Part shown: positions 42,750 to 50,938 of the stretch, piece after piece | Numbering within the stretch: position 1 is the first letter of the stretch | How the letters are laid out: each line of letters opens with the position of its first letter | Assembly (NCBI GenBank): GCA_021818505.1 | Contig: JAKADX010000004.1 | Span: 62,001 to 126,000 of the forward strand | Direction: 5' to 3' | Length of the DNA: 64,000 nucleotides | Origin: Pseudomonadota bacterium | GTDB lineage: Bacteria > Pseudomonadota > Alphaproteobacteria > Acetobacterales > Acetobacteraceae | The notes under the pieces: generated by a model | Database searches by the model: none | Told to the model about the DNA's origin: nothing | What the model saw: only the letters and a program-made list of their open reading frames with translations | Position numbers and translations under genes: made by a program

Positions 42750-44285
42750 CTATGCGTCCACCGGCGCGAGCGTCATCAGCGCCATCAGCTTTTCCTGCGT
42801 CGCCTCAGCCGCCGGCAGGTCGCCGGTGATGCGCCCCTCGCGCATGGTGATGATCCGATCGCTGATCGCGAGCACCTCGGGCAATTCCGAGGAGATCGCC
42901 ATGACGGCGATGCCGTTGCCGGCCAGTTCGTCGAGCAGTTCATGCACCTCGGCCTTGGCTGCGATATCGACCCCGCGCGTGGGTTCGTCCACGATCAGCA
43001 CGTTCGGCTTCAGCGCCAGCCAGCGCGCCAACACCACCTTCTGCTGATTGCCGCCCGAGAGGTTGACCACCATCTGCTCGCCGCTGCTCATGCGGATCTT
43101 CAGCGTGCGGCGGTAGTGTTCCAGCGCCTCCGCCTCCGCCCGCTCGCGCACGAACACGCCGAAGGATAGGAACTGGCCCAACGCGGCGATGGAAAAGTTG
43201 TGCCGCACCGCCAGCGCAAGGAACAGCGCCTGCAGCTTGCGGTCCTCCGGCACCAGCCCGATGCCGGCACGGATCGCGTCGCGCGGAGAGTGGACGCGGA
43301 CAGGGCTGCCATCGACCTCGATGCGGCCGCCGGCACGCGGATCGGCGCCGAACACAGCCCGTGCGAGTTCGGTGCGGCCCGCCCCGACCAGCCCGGCGAT
43401 GCCGACAATCTCGCCCTGCCGCACATCGAGGTCGATGCCGTGCAACACCGTGCCGTGCGTCGTGACTCCCTCGGTGCGCAGGTTGCGTATCGACAGCCGC
43501 ACCGGCCCAGGCGCCCGCCGTGTCGCGGGCCGGCGATAGAGTTGTTCGGCGGAGCGGCCCACCATCATCCGAATCAGTTCGTCCATCTCGAGCCCGGCGA
43601 CCGGGCGCGTGCCCGCCAGCCGCCCGTCGCGCAGCACCGTCACCCGGTCGCAGACGCCGGTAGCCTCGGTCAGGCGGTGCGTGACAAAGATCACCGCCAG
43701 CCCCGCGTGACGCAGCGAGTCCATGATCCGCAGCAAGCGCGCCACCTCGGTCTCCGACAGCGCCGAGGTTGGCTCGTCCATGATGATGAGCCGGCTCTGC
43801 ATCGACAGAGCGCGCGCGATCTCCACCATCTGCTGCTCGGCCACCGAAAGGTCGCGCACGCTCATCATCGGGTCGAGATCCAGCCCGATGCGCCGCGTCA
43901 CATCGCCCGTGTCGCGCGCCAGCCGCGGCCAGTCGATGAGCCCGGTGGCGCGCAGCGGCTCGCGGCCGATGAATACGTTCTCGGCGATGGTCAGGTCGGG
44001 GACCAGGTTGAATTCCTGGTAGATCGTGACGATGCCGCGCTGCTGCGCCTGGTGCGGTGTCGCCAGCGTCGCCGTCTCGCCTTGCCATGTGATCGTGCCG
44101 GCGTCGGGTCGCTGCGCGCCGGAGACGATCTTCAGCAGTGTCGATTTGCCTGCGCCATTTTCACCCAGCAAGCCAAGCACTTCGCCGGCTCGCACGTCGA
44201 GCGACACGTCGGCCAGCGCAGTGACGCCGGGGAAGCGCTTGGTGATGCCGTGCAGGGCGAGCAGCGGCGGCGATTCACGCGCCAT
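42750..44285 (-). CDS. Sugar ABC transporter ATP-binding protein (RbsA/MglA type, two NBDs)
   Basis: GLLGENGAGKSTLLKIVSG; LSGGNQQKVVLARWL. Confidence 0.95.
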   Translation of the reverse strand: MARESPPLLALHGITKRFPGVTALADVSLDVRAGEVLGLLGENGAGKSTLLKIVSGAQRPDAGTITWQGETATLATPHQAQQRGIVTIYQEFNLVPDLTIAENVFIGREPLRATGLIDWPRLARDTGDVTRRIGLDLDPMMSVRDLSVAEQQMVEIARALSMQSRLIIMDEPTSALSETEVARLLRIMDSLRHAGLAVIFVTHRLTEATGVCDRVTVLRDGRLAGTRPVAGLEMDELIRMMVGRSAEQLYRRPATRRAPGPVRLSIRNLRTEGVTTHGTVLHGIDLDVRQGEIVGIAGLVGAGRTELARAVFGADPRAGGRIEVDGSPVRVHSPRDAIRAGIGLVPEDRKLQALFLALAVRHNFSIAALGQFLSFGVFVRERAEAEALEHYRRTLKIRMSSGEQMVVNLSGGNQQKVVLARWLALKPNVLIVDEPTRGVDIAAKAEVHELLDELAGNGIAVMAISSELPEVLAISDRIITMREGRITGDLPAAEATQEKLMALMTLAPVDA

Positions 44286-44297
44286 CCAACTCCCCAC

Positions 44298-44320
44298 CCC
44301 CCTCCCGCACCAGGAGGGGG
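44298..44320. other. Intercistronic stem-loop (8-bp perfect stem, 7-nt loop)
   Basis: CCCCCTCC-cgcacca-GGAGGGGG between the substrate-binding and ATPase genes. Confidence 0.6.
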
Positions 44321-44342
44321 AGCATTATCGGCGCGTGACGAG

Positions 44343-45302
44343 TCACGGCATCTCGGACAGTCGCTCGGCCTTGTCGAGATTTGCCTTGGTGATGACGATC
44401 GGGGTGATCAGCACGAGCTTGCTCGCAGGCTGCTTGCCGTCGCGGGCGAAGGCGACAGCGATGTCCATGGCGATCCGGCTCTGCTCGCCGGGGAACTGCT
44501 CGACCGTACCGGCCATGCTGCCGTCCTTGACCCGCGCCAGCGCCTCCGGCAGCGCGTCGAAGCCGTAGATCTTCACGTTCTTGAGGTTGCGCGCACGCGC
44601 TGCCTCCAGTGCGCCCAGCGCCATGTCGTCATTGGCGCAGACGATCACGTCCGGCGGCTCCGAAAGGCCCGCCAGCCCGGATTCGGTCACCGACAGCGCC
44701 TGGTCGCGGGCGAAGTTGGCAGTCTGTTCGAACACGATCTTGAACTTGTCCTTGTGCTGGTCGAGGACCGAATGAAGCCCCTTGTTGCGGTCGATGGCCG
44801 GCCCTGCGCCGGGCTGACCCTGCAGATGGAACACCCGCGCGCCGTTGGGGAATGCCGCCACGATCGCCTCGCCCTGCGCCTCGCCGCCCTTGACGTTGTC
44901 GGCGCCGACGTGGGCCAGGATGCCTGGCACCTTGTTGATTCGTCGGTCGATCGTCACCACCGGCACCTTGGCGCTGACCGCCTCCTGCACTGCCGGCGCC
45001 ATCGCGTTCACGTCCAGCGGGCTGATGACGATCGCGTCCACGCCCTTGGTGATCGCGGCCTCGACATCACCAGTCTGTTTGGGCGCGCTATTCTGCCCGT
45101 CGGTTTCCAGCAGCGTGACGTTGCCGAGTTTGTCGGCCTCGGCGCGCAGCTGCTTCTGCATGTGGACGAAGAAGGGGAACGACAGGCTCGGCAGCGAGGT
45201 CAGCACTGTCAGGTGCTTGTCGGCGGCGAAGGCGGGCACCCGCAGACCGGTGGCGGCGCCGGCGATCGCGGTGCCGAGCAGCAGGGCGCGGCGGTGCAAC
45301 AT
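44343..45302 (-). CDS. Sugar ABC transporter substrate-binding protein
   Basis: Signal peptide; VDAIVISPLDVNAMAPAVQEAVSAKVPVVTIDRRI; ATG 45302 with GGGAGG SD. Confidence 0.93.
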   Translation of the reverse strand: MLHRRALLLGTAIAGAATGLRVPAFAADKHLTVLTSLPSLSFPFFVHMQKQLRAEADKLGNVTLLETDGQNSAPKQTGDVEAAITKGVDAIVISPLDVNAMAPAVQEAVSAKVPVVTIDRRINKVPGILAHVGADNVKGGEAQGEAIVAAFPNGARVFHLQGQPGAGPAIDRNKGLHSVLDQHKDKFKIVFEQTANFARDQALSVTESGLAGLSEPPDVIVCANDDMALGALEAARARNLKNVKIYGFDALPEALARVKDGSMAGTVEQFPGEQSRIAMDIAVAFARDGKQPASKLVLITPIVITKANLDKAERLSEMP

Positions 45303-45578
45303 GGTGGTCCCTCCCGGCTCTTGATGTTTGACGGCGGTTTCAGCCTCGCAGCGGCGAGGCGCAGCCGTCAATAGAGGTGGTCGCAGGGCGGCCCGCGCAC
45401 GACCCGGTCCCGGCAGTCGATGGCGAGGGGTGCGCCCCTGTCATCGGCCTGTCGCAATCCCCTTGATTGCCGGAGCCGGAAAGGTATATCCGGCTTCCTG
45501 GTGCTGCACGCGGGTCCGTCAGGGCGTCGCGTGTCCCACCCCGGCAGCCGCCGGTTCGCAACCGTATCAAGGGATCAC

Positions 45579-45710
45579 ATGAACCCGCGATCTAGCAGCC
45601 AACCCTCGGAGAGCCATAGTCGGCGCATCGCCGACGTGACCTCGCCGGCGGGTTGGATCATCGCCCGGGACGTGCATGTGACCGTACGGGGATCGGCGCC
45701 GACGCGTTGA
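45579..45710 (+). CDS. Possible small ORF (43 aa) in the Nramp-like leader
   Basis: MNPRSSSQPSESHSRRIADVTSPAGWIIARDVHVTVRGSAPTR; AAGGGA SD-like; weak evidence. Confidence 0.25.
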   Translation: MNPRSSSQPSESHSRRIADVTSPAGWIIARDVHVTVRGSAPTR

Positions 45711-45771
45711 TCCCCTAGCGGCCCGAGCGCCCCGGGTTCGAGCAACCGCTTGAGCCAAGAGGAGGCGCCAG

Positions 45772-45918
45772 ATGGCCGCTCTTCGGACGTTTCGCGATGA
45801 TCTGGGCAACGGCCCGGCCGCCCGCCTGTCTGCCCACTGGGGGCATGATGCAGGCGGGCGGCTCGTCTGCCGTTGGTCCTTCGACCTCCGTACCTCCGAC
45901 GACGATCCGCTCGGTTGA
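45772..45918 (+). CDS. Small ORF, 48 aa, candidate leader peptide upstream of the Nramp-like gene
   Basis: AAGAGGAGG SD (45757-45765), 6-nt spacer, ATG; MAALRTFRDDLGNGPAARLSAHWGHDAGGRLVCRWSFDLRTSDDDPLG*. Too short for the supplied ORF track. Confidence 0.6.
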   Translation: MAALRTFRDDLGNGPAARLSAHWGHDAGGRLVCRWSFDLRTSDDDPLG

Positions 45919-45921
45919 CGC

Positions 45922-45955
45922 GGTGCGGCGCCCGCGTGCGGGTGCCGCACCTTTT
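45922..45955 (+). terminator. Rho-independent terminator-like hairpin
   Basis: GGTGCGGCGCCCGC-gt-GCGGGTGCCGCACC followed by TTTT; starts 4 nt after the sORF stop codon. Confidence 0.7.
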
Positions 45956-46015
45956 GTCTGATCGAACGGGACGAAGCCGGACACCGCCCCGGTGCCGACG
46001 CAGGAGGACGGAACA

Positions 46016-47635
46016 ATGAGCTTCAGTGAGGCGACCCTGAGCAACGAGAGCGCCGTGCTCGACACGGCGCATGTCGGGGATATCGAGGGTGCCTTCGGCA
46101 CCATCCGCCAGCATGATATCGGTGCGCGCGCGACCTGGCGGCAGCGGCTTGCCACCCTGCTCGCGATCATCGGGCCGGGGCTGATCGTCATGGTCGGCGA
46201 CAACGACGCCGGTGCCTTCGCGACCTACACGCAAGCCGGTCAGATGTACGGCACGGCCCTGCTATGGACTCTGCTGCTGCTGGTGCCCGTGCTGTACGTG
46301 AATCAGGAAATGGTGCTGCGCCTCGGCGCAGTCACCGGCGTGGGCCACGCGCGGCTGATCCTGGAGCGGTTCGGACGGTTCTGGGGCGCGTTCAGCGTCA
46401 TCGACCTGTTCCTGCTGAATGCGCTGACCATCGTCACCGAGTTCATCGGGATCAGCCTTGCCCTCGACTATCTCGGCGTCTCCAAACTCGCGGGCGTCGG
46501 CACCGCGGCGGCGCTGACCGTGATCGCCGCGAGCACCGGCAACTTTCGCCGGTTCGAGCGGTTCGCCATCACGCTCTGCCTGGGCAGCCTGCTGCTCGTG
46601 CCGGTGTTCCTCGCGGCGCATCCGCCACTCGGTGCGCTCGCGCGCGATTTCGTATTGCCGCAATGGCCGACGGGGAAGCTCTCGGACGTTCTGCTCCTGG
46701 TGATCGGGATCGTCGGGACTACGGTCGCACCGTGGCAGTTGTTCTTCCAGCAGAGCTATGTGATCGACAAGCGCATCACGCCACGATTCATCGCCTATGA
46801 GCGTGCCGATCTGTGGATCGGCATCGTCGTCGTCGTGCTTGGTGCCGGGGCGATGATGGCATTTTGTGCCGCCGCGTTTTCGGGCACCGCGGATTTCGGG
46901 CAGTTCACCGACGCTGGCGGCGTCGCGGCAGGCCTCGGCAAGTACGTGGGCCGCAGCACCGGCGTGCTGTTTGCCCTCGCGCTGATCGACGCGAGCGTGA
47001 TCGGCGCCGCCGCGGTGTCGCTCTCCACGGCCTATGCGATCGGTGATGTACTGTCACTGCGCCATTCGCTCCATCGCACGCCGCGCGAGGCGATCGGTTT
47101 CCATGCTGTCTATGCCGGGCTGGTGGTGCTGGCGGCCGTCCTGGTGCTGATTCCCGGCTCGCCGCTCGGCCTGATCACCGAGGCGGTGCAGACGCTGGCG
47201 GGCGTACTGCTGCCGAGCGCCACGGTGTTCCTGCTGCTGTTGTGCAATGACCGCGACGTGCTCGGCCCGTGGGCGAACGGACGTTGGCTCAACCTGTTCA
47301 CTGGCGCGGTGATCGCCGTTCTCGTCGTGCTGTCGGTGGTACTCACCGCTTCGGTGCTGTTTCCAGATCTGCCGGGGGTCGCAATCCTGTGGATCCTCGG
47401 CCTCGGCGGCATCGTGACACTGGCCGCCGGCGCTCTCTCGATCCGCCGGCGCAGCGAGGCCGCCGGGCCGTCGCTCGATCGCAAGGTGTGGCGCATGGCG
47501 CCCCTGGACCGCCTGCCGCCGTTGCTGCTGTCGGTCACGGCGCGGCGGTGGATGCTGGTGCTGCGGCTTTATCTGGTCGGCGCCTGCGCCCTGGTGGTGG
47601 TGCGGGTCGTGCAACTGGCCCTGGGGCAGGGTTGA
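46016..47635 (+). CDS. Nramp-family/Nramp-related divalent metal transporter (atypical motifs)
   Basis: GPGLIVMVGDNDAGAFATYTQAGQMYG; GIVGTTVAPWQLFFQQSYVIDK; about 11 TM; GGAGG SD. Confidence 0.9.
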   Translation: MSFSEATLSNESAVLDTAHVGDIEGAFGTIRQHDIGARATWRQRLATLLAIIGPGLIVMVGDNDAGAFATYTQAGQMYGTALLWTLLLLVPVLYVNQEMVLRLGAVTGVGHARLILERFGRFWGAFSVIDLFLLNALTIVTEFIGISLALDYLGVSKLAGVGTAAALTVIAASTGNFRRFERFAITLCLGSLLLVPVFLAAHPPLGALARDFVLPQWPTGKLSDVLLLVIGIVGTTVAPWQLFFQQSYVIDKRITPRFIAYERADLWIGIVVVVLGAGAMMAFCAAAFSGTADFGQFTDAGGVAAGLGKYVGRSTGVLFALALIDASVIGAAAVSLSTAYAIGDVLSLRHSLHRTPREAIGFHAVYAGLVVLAAVLVLIPGSPLGLITEAVQTLAGVLLPSATVFLLLLCNDRDVLGPWANGRWLNLFTGAVIAVLVVLSVVLTASVLFPDLPGVAILWILGLGGIVTLAAGALSIRRRSEAAGPSLDRKVWRMAPLDRLPPLLLSVTARRWMLVLRLYLVGACALVVVRVVQLALGQG

Positions 47636-47649
47636 GGAGGGATCACGCG

Positions 47650-47802
47650 ATGACGATGTTCCGCCGGCTTACCCGTGGCCTTTCGCGCCTCTGGCCTGTT
47701 TCCAGCGCGCCGCGCCACCCGGAGCTGTGGTGTCGCCCGGCGACCGTGCTGGTGCTGCGTGACCGACGCCGAACCGACGTCCCGCTGCGTGGCTGGCGCT
47801 GA
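47650..47802 (+). CDS. Small ORF (50 aa) downstream of the Nramp-like gene
   Basis: MTMFRRLTRGLSRLWPVSSAPRHPELWCRPATVLVLRDRRRTDVPLRGWR*; GAGGAGG upstream; same strand, 14-nt gap. Confidence 0.5.
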   Translation: MTMFRRLTRGLSRLWPVSSAPRHPELWCRPATVLVLRDRRRTDVPLRGWR

Positions 47803-47865
47803 GGCGATAGCTGGCGCATTGCTCCCGGCCTTCCTATGTTCGCCGCGCATTTCCGGAGCACGCGC

Positions 47866-48657
47866 ATGCATCTGCGCCCAATGGCGGCGGCTGCCCTTTT
47901 CCTTGTCCTGATCGGCGCGGCCGAGCCGGCGCGCGCGACCGACCTCGCGGCGCACCGCGCGGTTTACAGCCTGCGCCTCGAGTCCGCTCATGGCGGGGAT
48001 GTGCAGGCCGCCACCGGGACCATGGCTTATGAGGTGCAGGACGCCTGCGACGGCTGGGCGGTGCGCCAGCGGCTGCAGATGACCATCACCAACCGCGACG
48101 GTCAGGACATCGACATGATTTCTGACTATACGACCTGGGAGAGCAAGGATGGGCTAAAGCTGCGTTTCCGCACGCGCCAGACCACCGATCAGGCGGTGAC
48201 CAGCGATATCGCCGGCGAGGCCGCGCTGACCGCCCCCGGTGGGCTGGGTAGCGCGCATTTCACCAGCCCAGAGGACACCACCAAGCCGCTGCCGGCCGGC
48301 ACGCTGTTCCCGATGAAGCACACCGAGGCGCTGCTCGCCGCCGCCGAGGCGGGGAAGAAGTTCCTGGAGCTGCCGCTGTTCGACGGAACCTCGGCCAGCG
48401 GCGCGCAGGACAGCTCGATCGTCGTTACCCGATGGGGCGGACCTCGCCCCGATAAATGGGGCCCGCTGGCCCAATTGCCGAGCGGCCGGTTCCGCATCGC
48501 GTTCTTCGATCGAGGGCCGGCGAGCATGGAGCCGGATTACGAAGTCTCGATGCGGTATTGGTCGAACGGTGTCGCCGACGATCTCAGCATGGACTTTGGC
48601 GATTTCGTCATGGCCGGCAAACTGGCGGAATTCCACCTGCTCAAGCCGCACTGCTGA
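47866..48657 (+). CDS. DUF1849/EipB-family cell-envelope protein
   Basis: Signal peptide; LAAHRAVYSLRLESAHGGDVQAATGTMAYEVQDACDGWAVRQRL. Confidence 0.88.
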   Translation: MHLRPMAAAALFLVLIGAAEPARATDLAAHRAVYSLRLESAHGGDVQAATGTMAYEVQDACDGWAVRQRLQMTITNRDGQDIDMISDYTTWESKDGLKLRFRTRQTTDQAVTSDIAGEAALTAPGGLGSAHFTSPEDTTKPLPAGTLFPMKHTEALLAAAEAGKKFLELPLFDGTSASGAQDSSIVVTRWGGPRPDKWGPLAQLPSGRFRIAFFDRGPASMEPDYEVSMRYWSNGVADDLSMDFGDFVMAGKLAEFHLLKPHC

Positions 48658-48666
48658 ACCGGCGCG

Positions 48667-49917
48667 TCACGACTCGAGACCCCGTCCGCGACCGATGGCG
48701 GCAGGGCCGAACCGGCCGCGCAGCGCGTCGATCGCTTGCTGTGCCGCCTTCAGCCGCTGCCGCTCGGGCTCCGCCAGATCGGGCAGGTCGGCGGCCGAAC
48801 CGGGTGCCAGCGGCTGCGCGCCGATGCCGATCAGGCGGTAGGCCGTGCCGTCGGCCTCGCGGGCGAGCAGCGCGCGCGCCTGGGCGAACAGCACATCGGG
48901 TAGCCGCGTCGGCCCGGCCAGCCGGCGGGCCCGCGTGCGCAGCGCGAAGCCGCTGGTCTTAAGCTTCAGCACTACGCCCGAAGCCGCCAGGTCCTGTTCA
49001 CGCAGTCGCCGCGCCAGCTTCTCGGTCAGCCTCCACAGATGCCGCTCCAGGTCCTCCCGCCGGGTCAGGTCGGCATCGAAGGTGGTCTCGGCGCTGACGG
49101 ATTTGGTCTCGCGCGACGGATCAACGGCGCGGCTGTCCTCCCCGCGGGAACGGCGGACCAGTGCCGGTCCGTCCTCGCCCAGCAGCGCCTCGGCGCGCCT
49201 GTCGTCCAGGGCCTGCAGATGCCCCAGCCGGGTGATCCCGCGCGCCTCCAGCCGTCGCGCCTGGGCCGGGCCGATGCCGGGCAGCAACCCTACCGGCTCG
49301 GGTGCCAGCAGCGCCGCCGCCTCGGCGCCGATGACGCAGAACCCGCGCGGCTTGTCCCGCCCGGCGGCTATCTTCGCCATCAGCCGGTTCGCCGCCAGCC
49401 CGATCGAGACGGTGACGCCCACCTCCCGTTCAACCTGGCGGGCGAACCGCGCCAGCACCAGCGCCGGCGGCCCGCCATGCAGGGCGGCGGTGCCGGACAG
49501 GTCCAGTACCGCCTCGTCTATCGACAGCGGCTGCACGAGCGGCGTCAGCCGCCCCATCAGCGCCCGGATCTGCCGTGCCGCCGCGACGTATTTGGAAAAG
49601 TCCGGACGGATCACCACGGCGTCCGGGCACGCCTTCAAAGCCTTGAACATCGGCATGGCGCTGCGCACGCCACGCAGCCGCGCGACATAGCAGGCCGCCG
49701 ACACCACCCCGCGCACGCCACCGCCCACGATCACCGGCCGCGCCGCCAGGTCCGGCCGGTCGCGCTTCTCCACGCTGGCATAGAAGGCGTCGCAATCGAC
49801 ATGCGCGATGGCGAGGTCGAACAGCGCGGCGTGCCGCACGATCCGCCGCCCGCCGCAGCTTGGACAGGCCGCCGCGTCGCCCGGGTCGGCATCGCAATCG
49901 CGGCAGAGCGCTGGCAT
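48667..49917 (-). CDS. dinB: DNA polymerase IV (Y-family) with N-terminal Cys4 motif
   Basis: IAHVDCDAFYASVEKRDRPDLAARPVIVGG; LSIDEAVLDLSG; N-terminal CRDCDADPGDAAACPSCGG; ATG overlaps the upstream TAA. Confidence 0.95.
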   Translation of the reverse strand: MPALCRDCDADPGDAAACPSCGGRRIVRHAALFDLAIAHVDCDAFYASVEKRDRPDLAARPVIVGGGVRGVVSAACYVARLRGVRSAMPMFKALKACPDAVVIRPDFSKYVAAARQIRALMGRLTPLVQPLSIDEAVLDLSGTAALHGGPPALVLARFARQVEREVGVTVSIGLAANRLMAKIAAGRDKPRGFCVIGAEAAALLAPEPVGLLPGIGPAQARRLEARGITRLGHLQALDDRRAEALLGEDGPALVRRSRGEDSRAVDPSRETKSVSAETTFDADLTRREDLERHLWRLTEKLARRLREQDLAASGVVLKLKTSGFALRTRARRLAGPTRLPDVLFAQARALLAREADGTAYRLIGIGAQPLAPGSAADLPDLAEPERQRLKAAQQAIDALRGRFGPAAIGRGRGLES

Positions 49918-50843
49918 TAGCGCACCGGGGGCGGCCACATCCAGGCGGCGCCGCGGACACCCGAGGAATCGCCGTGCCGGTTGCGCACCACCGGCGTCGT
50001 CACGACGTCGGAAAAGACATACTGCTGCATCACCTTCGGCAACGCGGCATAGAGGTGCTCCATGTTCGACAGCCCGCCGCCGAGCACGATCACGTCGGGG
50101 TCGAGGATGTTGATGATGACCGCCAGCCCGCGCCCCATCCGGTCAACGTGCCGCGCCAGCGCCGCCCGCGCCCGCGCCTCGCCGGCGGCGGCGCGGGCGG
50201 GCAGGGTCGAGGCATCCCGCGCCTCGGGTCCGTCGCAGTCGATCGCCAGCGCGGTGCCGGAGATGTAGCGTTCGAGGCAGCCGCGCTGGCCGCACCAGCA
50301 CGGGATGCCGGGCACCTCGTCCGGCTTGGGCCAGGGCAGCGGGATATGCCCCCACTCGCCGGCCACGCGCTGCCGCCCGTCGATCAGCCGCCCATCCACC
50401 ACAATGCCACCGCCGCAGCCGGTGCCGACGATCACGCCGAAGACGGTGCGATGGCCGTGGCCGGCGCCATCCGATGCCTCGCTCAGCGCGAAGCAGTTGG
50501 CGTCGTTGCTCACCCGCACCTCACGGGCCAGCTTCGCGCTCAGGTCGCGGTCCAGCGCATGGCCGTTCAGCACCTGGGAATTCGCGTTCTTCACCAGCCC
50601 ACTCGCCGGGCTGATCACGCCCGGGATGCCGACGCCCACGCTGCCGCGACCGCCCAGCGCCTGCTCGGCCTGGAGCACCAGATCGGCGATCGCCTGCAAC
50701 GTCCCCTCATAGCTCGCCGGCGTGGGCAGCCGCCGGCGGTGCGCCACCGCCCCGGCAGCGCCAAGGGCTATGATCTCGATCTTGGTGCCGCCGAGGTCGA
50801 TCCCGAGGCGGAAGTCGTAAGGGGTTGGGGTCGGCTCTGCCAT
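49917..50843 (-). CDS. ROK-family sugar kinase
   Basis: LGIDLGGTKIEIIAL; GVGIPGVISP; GIPCWCGQRGCLERYISG. Confidence 0.93.
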   Translation of the reverse strand: MAEPTPTPYDFRLGIDLGGTKIEIIALGAAGAVAHRRRLPTPASYEGTLQAIADLVLQAEQALGGRGSVGVGIPGVISPASGLVKNANSQVLNGHALDRDLSAKLAREVRVSNDANCFALSEASDGAGHGHRTVFGVIVGTGCGGGIVVDGRLIDGRQRVAGEWGHIPLPWPKPDEVPGIPCWCGQRGCLERYISGTALAIDCDGPEARDASTLPARAAAGEARARAALARHVDRMGRGLAVIINILDPDVIVLGGGLSNMEHLYAALPKVMQQYVFSDVVTTPVVRNRHGDSSGVRGAAWMWPPPVR

Positions 50844-50905
50844 GACTGGCCACTCTGCGGCCGTGACGCGGTTTGCTCAAGCAGGTGGACACGCCCAACC
50901 ATTCA

Positions 50906-50918
50906 TCATATCGTATGA
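50906..50918. promoter_or_regulatory. Perfect palindrome TCATA-TCG-TATGA, candidate GntR/FadR operator
   Basis: AT-rich palindrome in the divergent ROK/GntR intergenic region. Confidence 0.5.
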
Positions 50919-50938
50919 CCATTGGGCTGGGGCGCGCG

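Noticed and set aside
43200-45374. 724-aa plus-strand ORF antisense to the ABC ATPase and binding protein
   Set aside because: Antisense artefact spanning a gene boundary.
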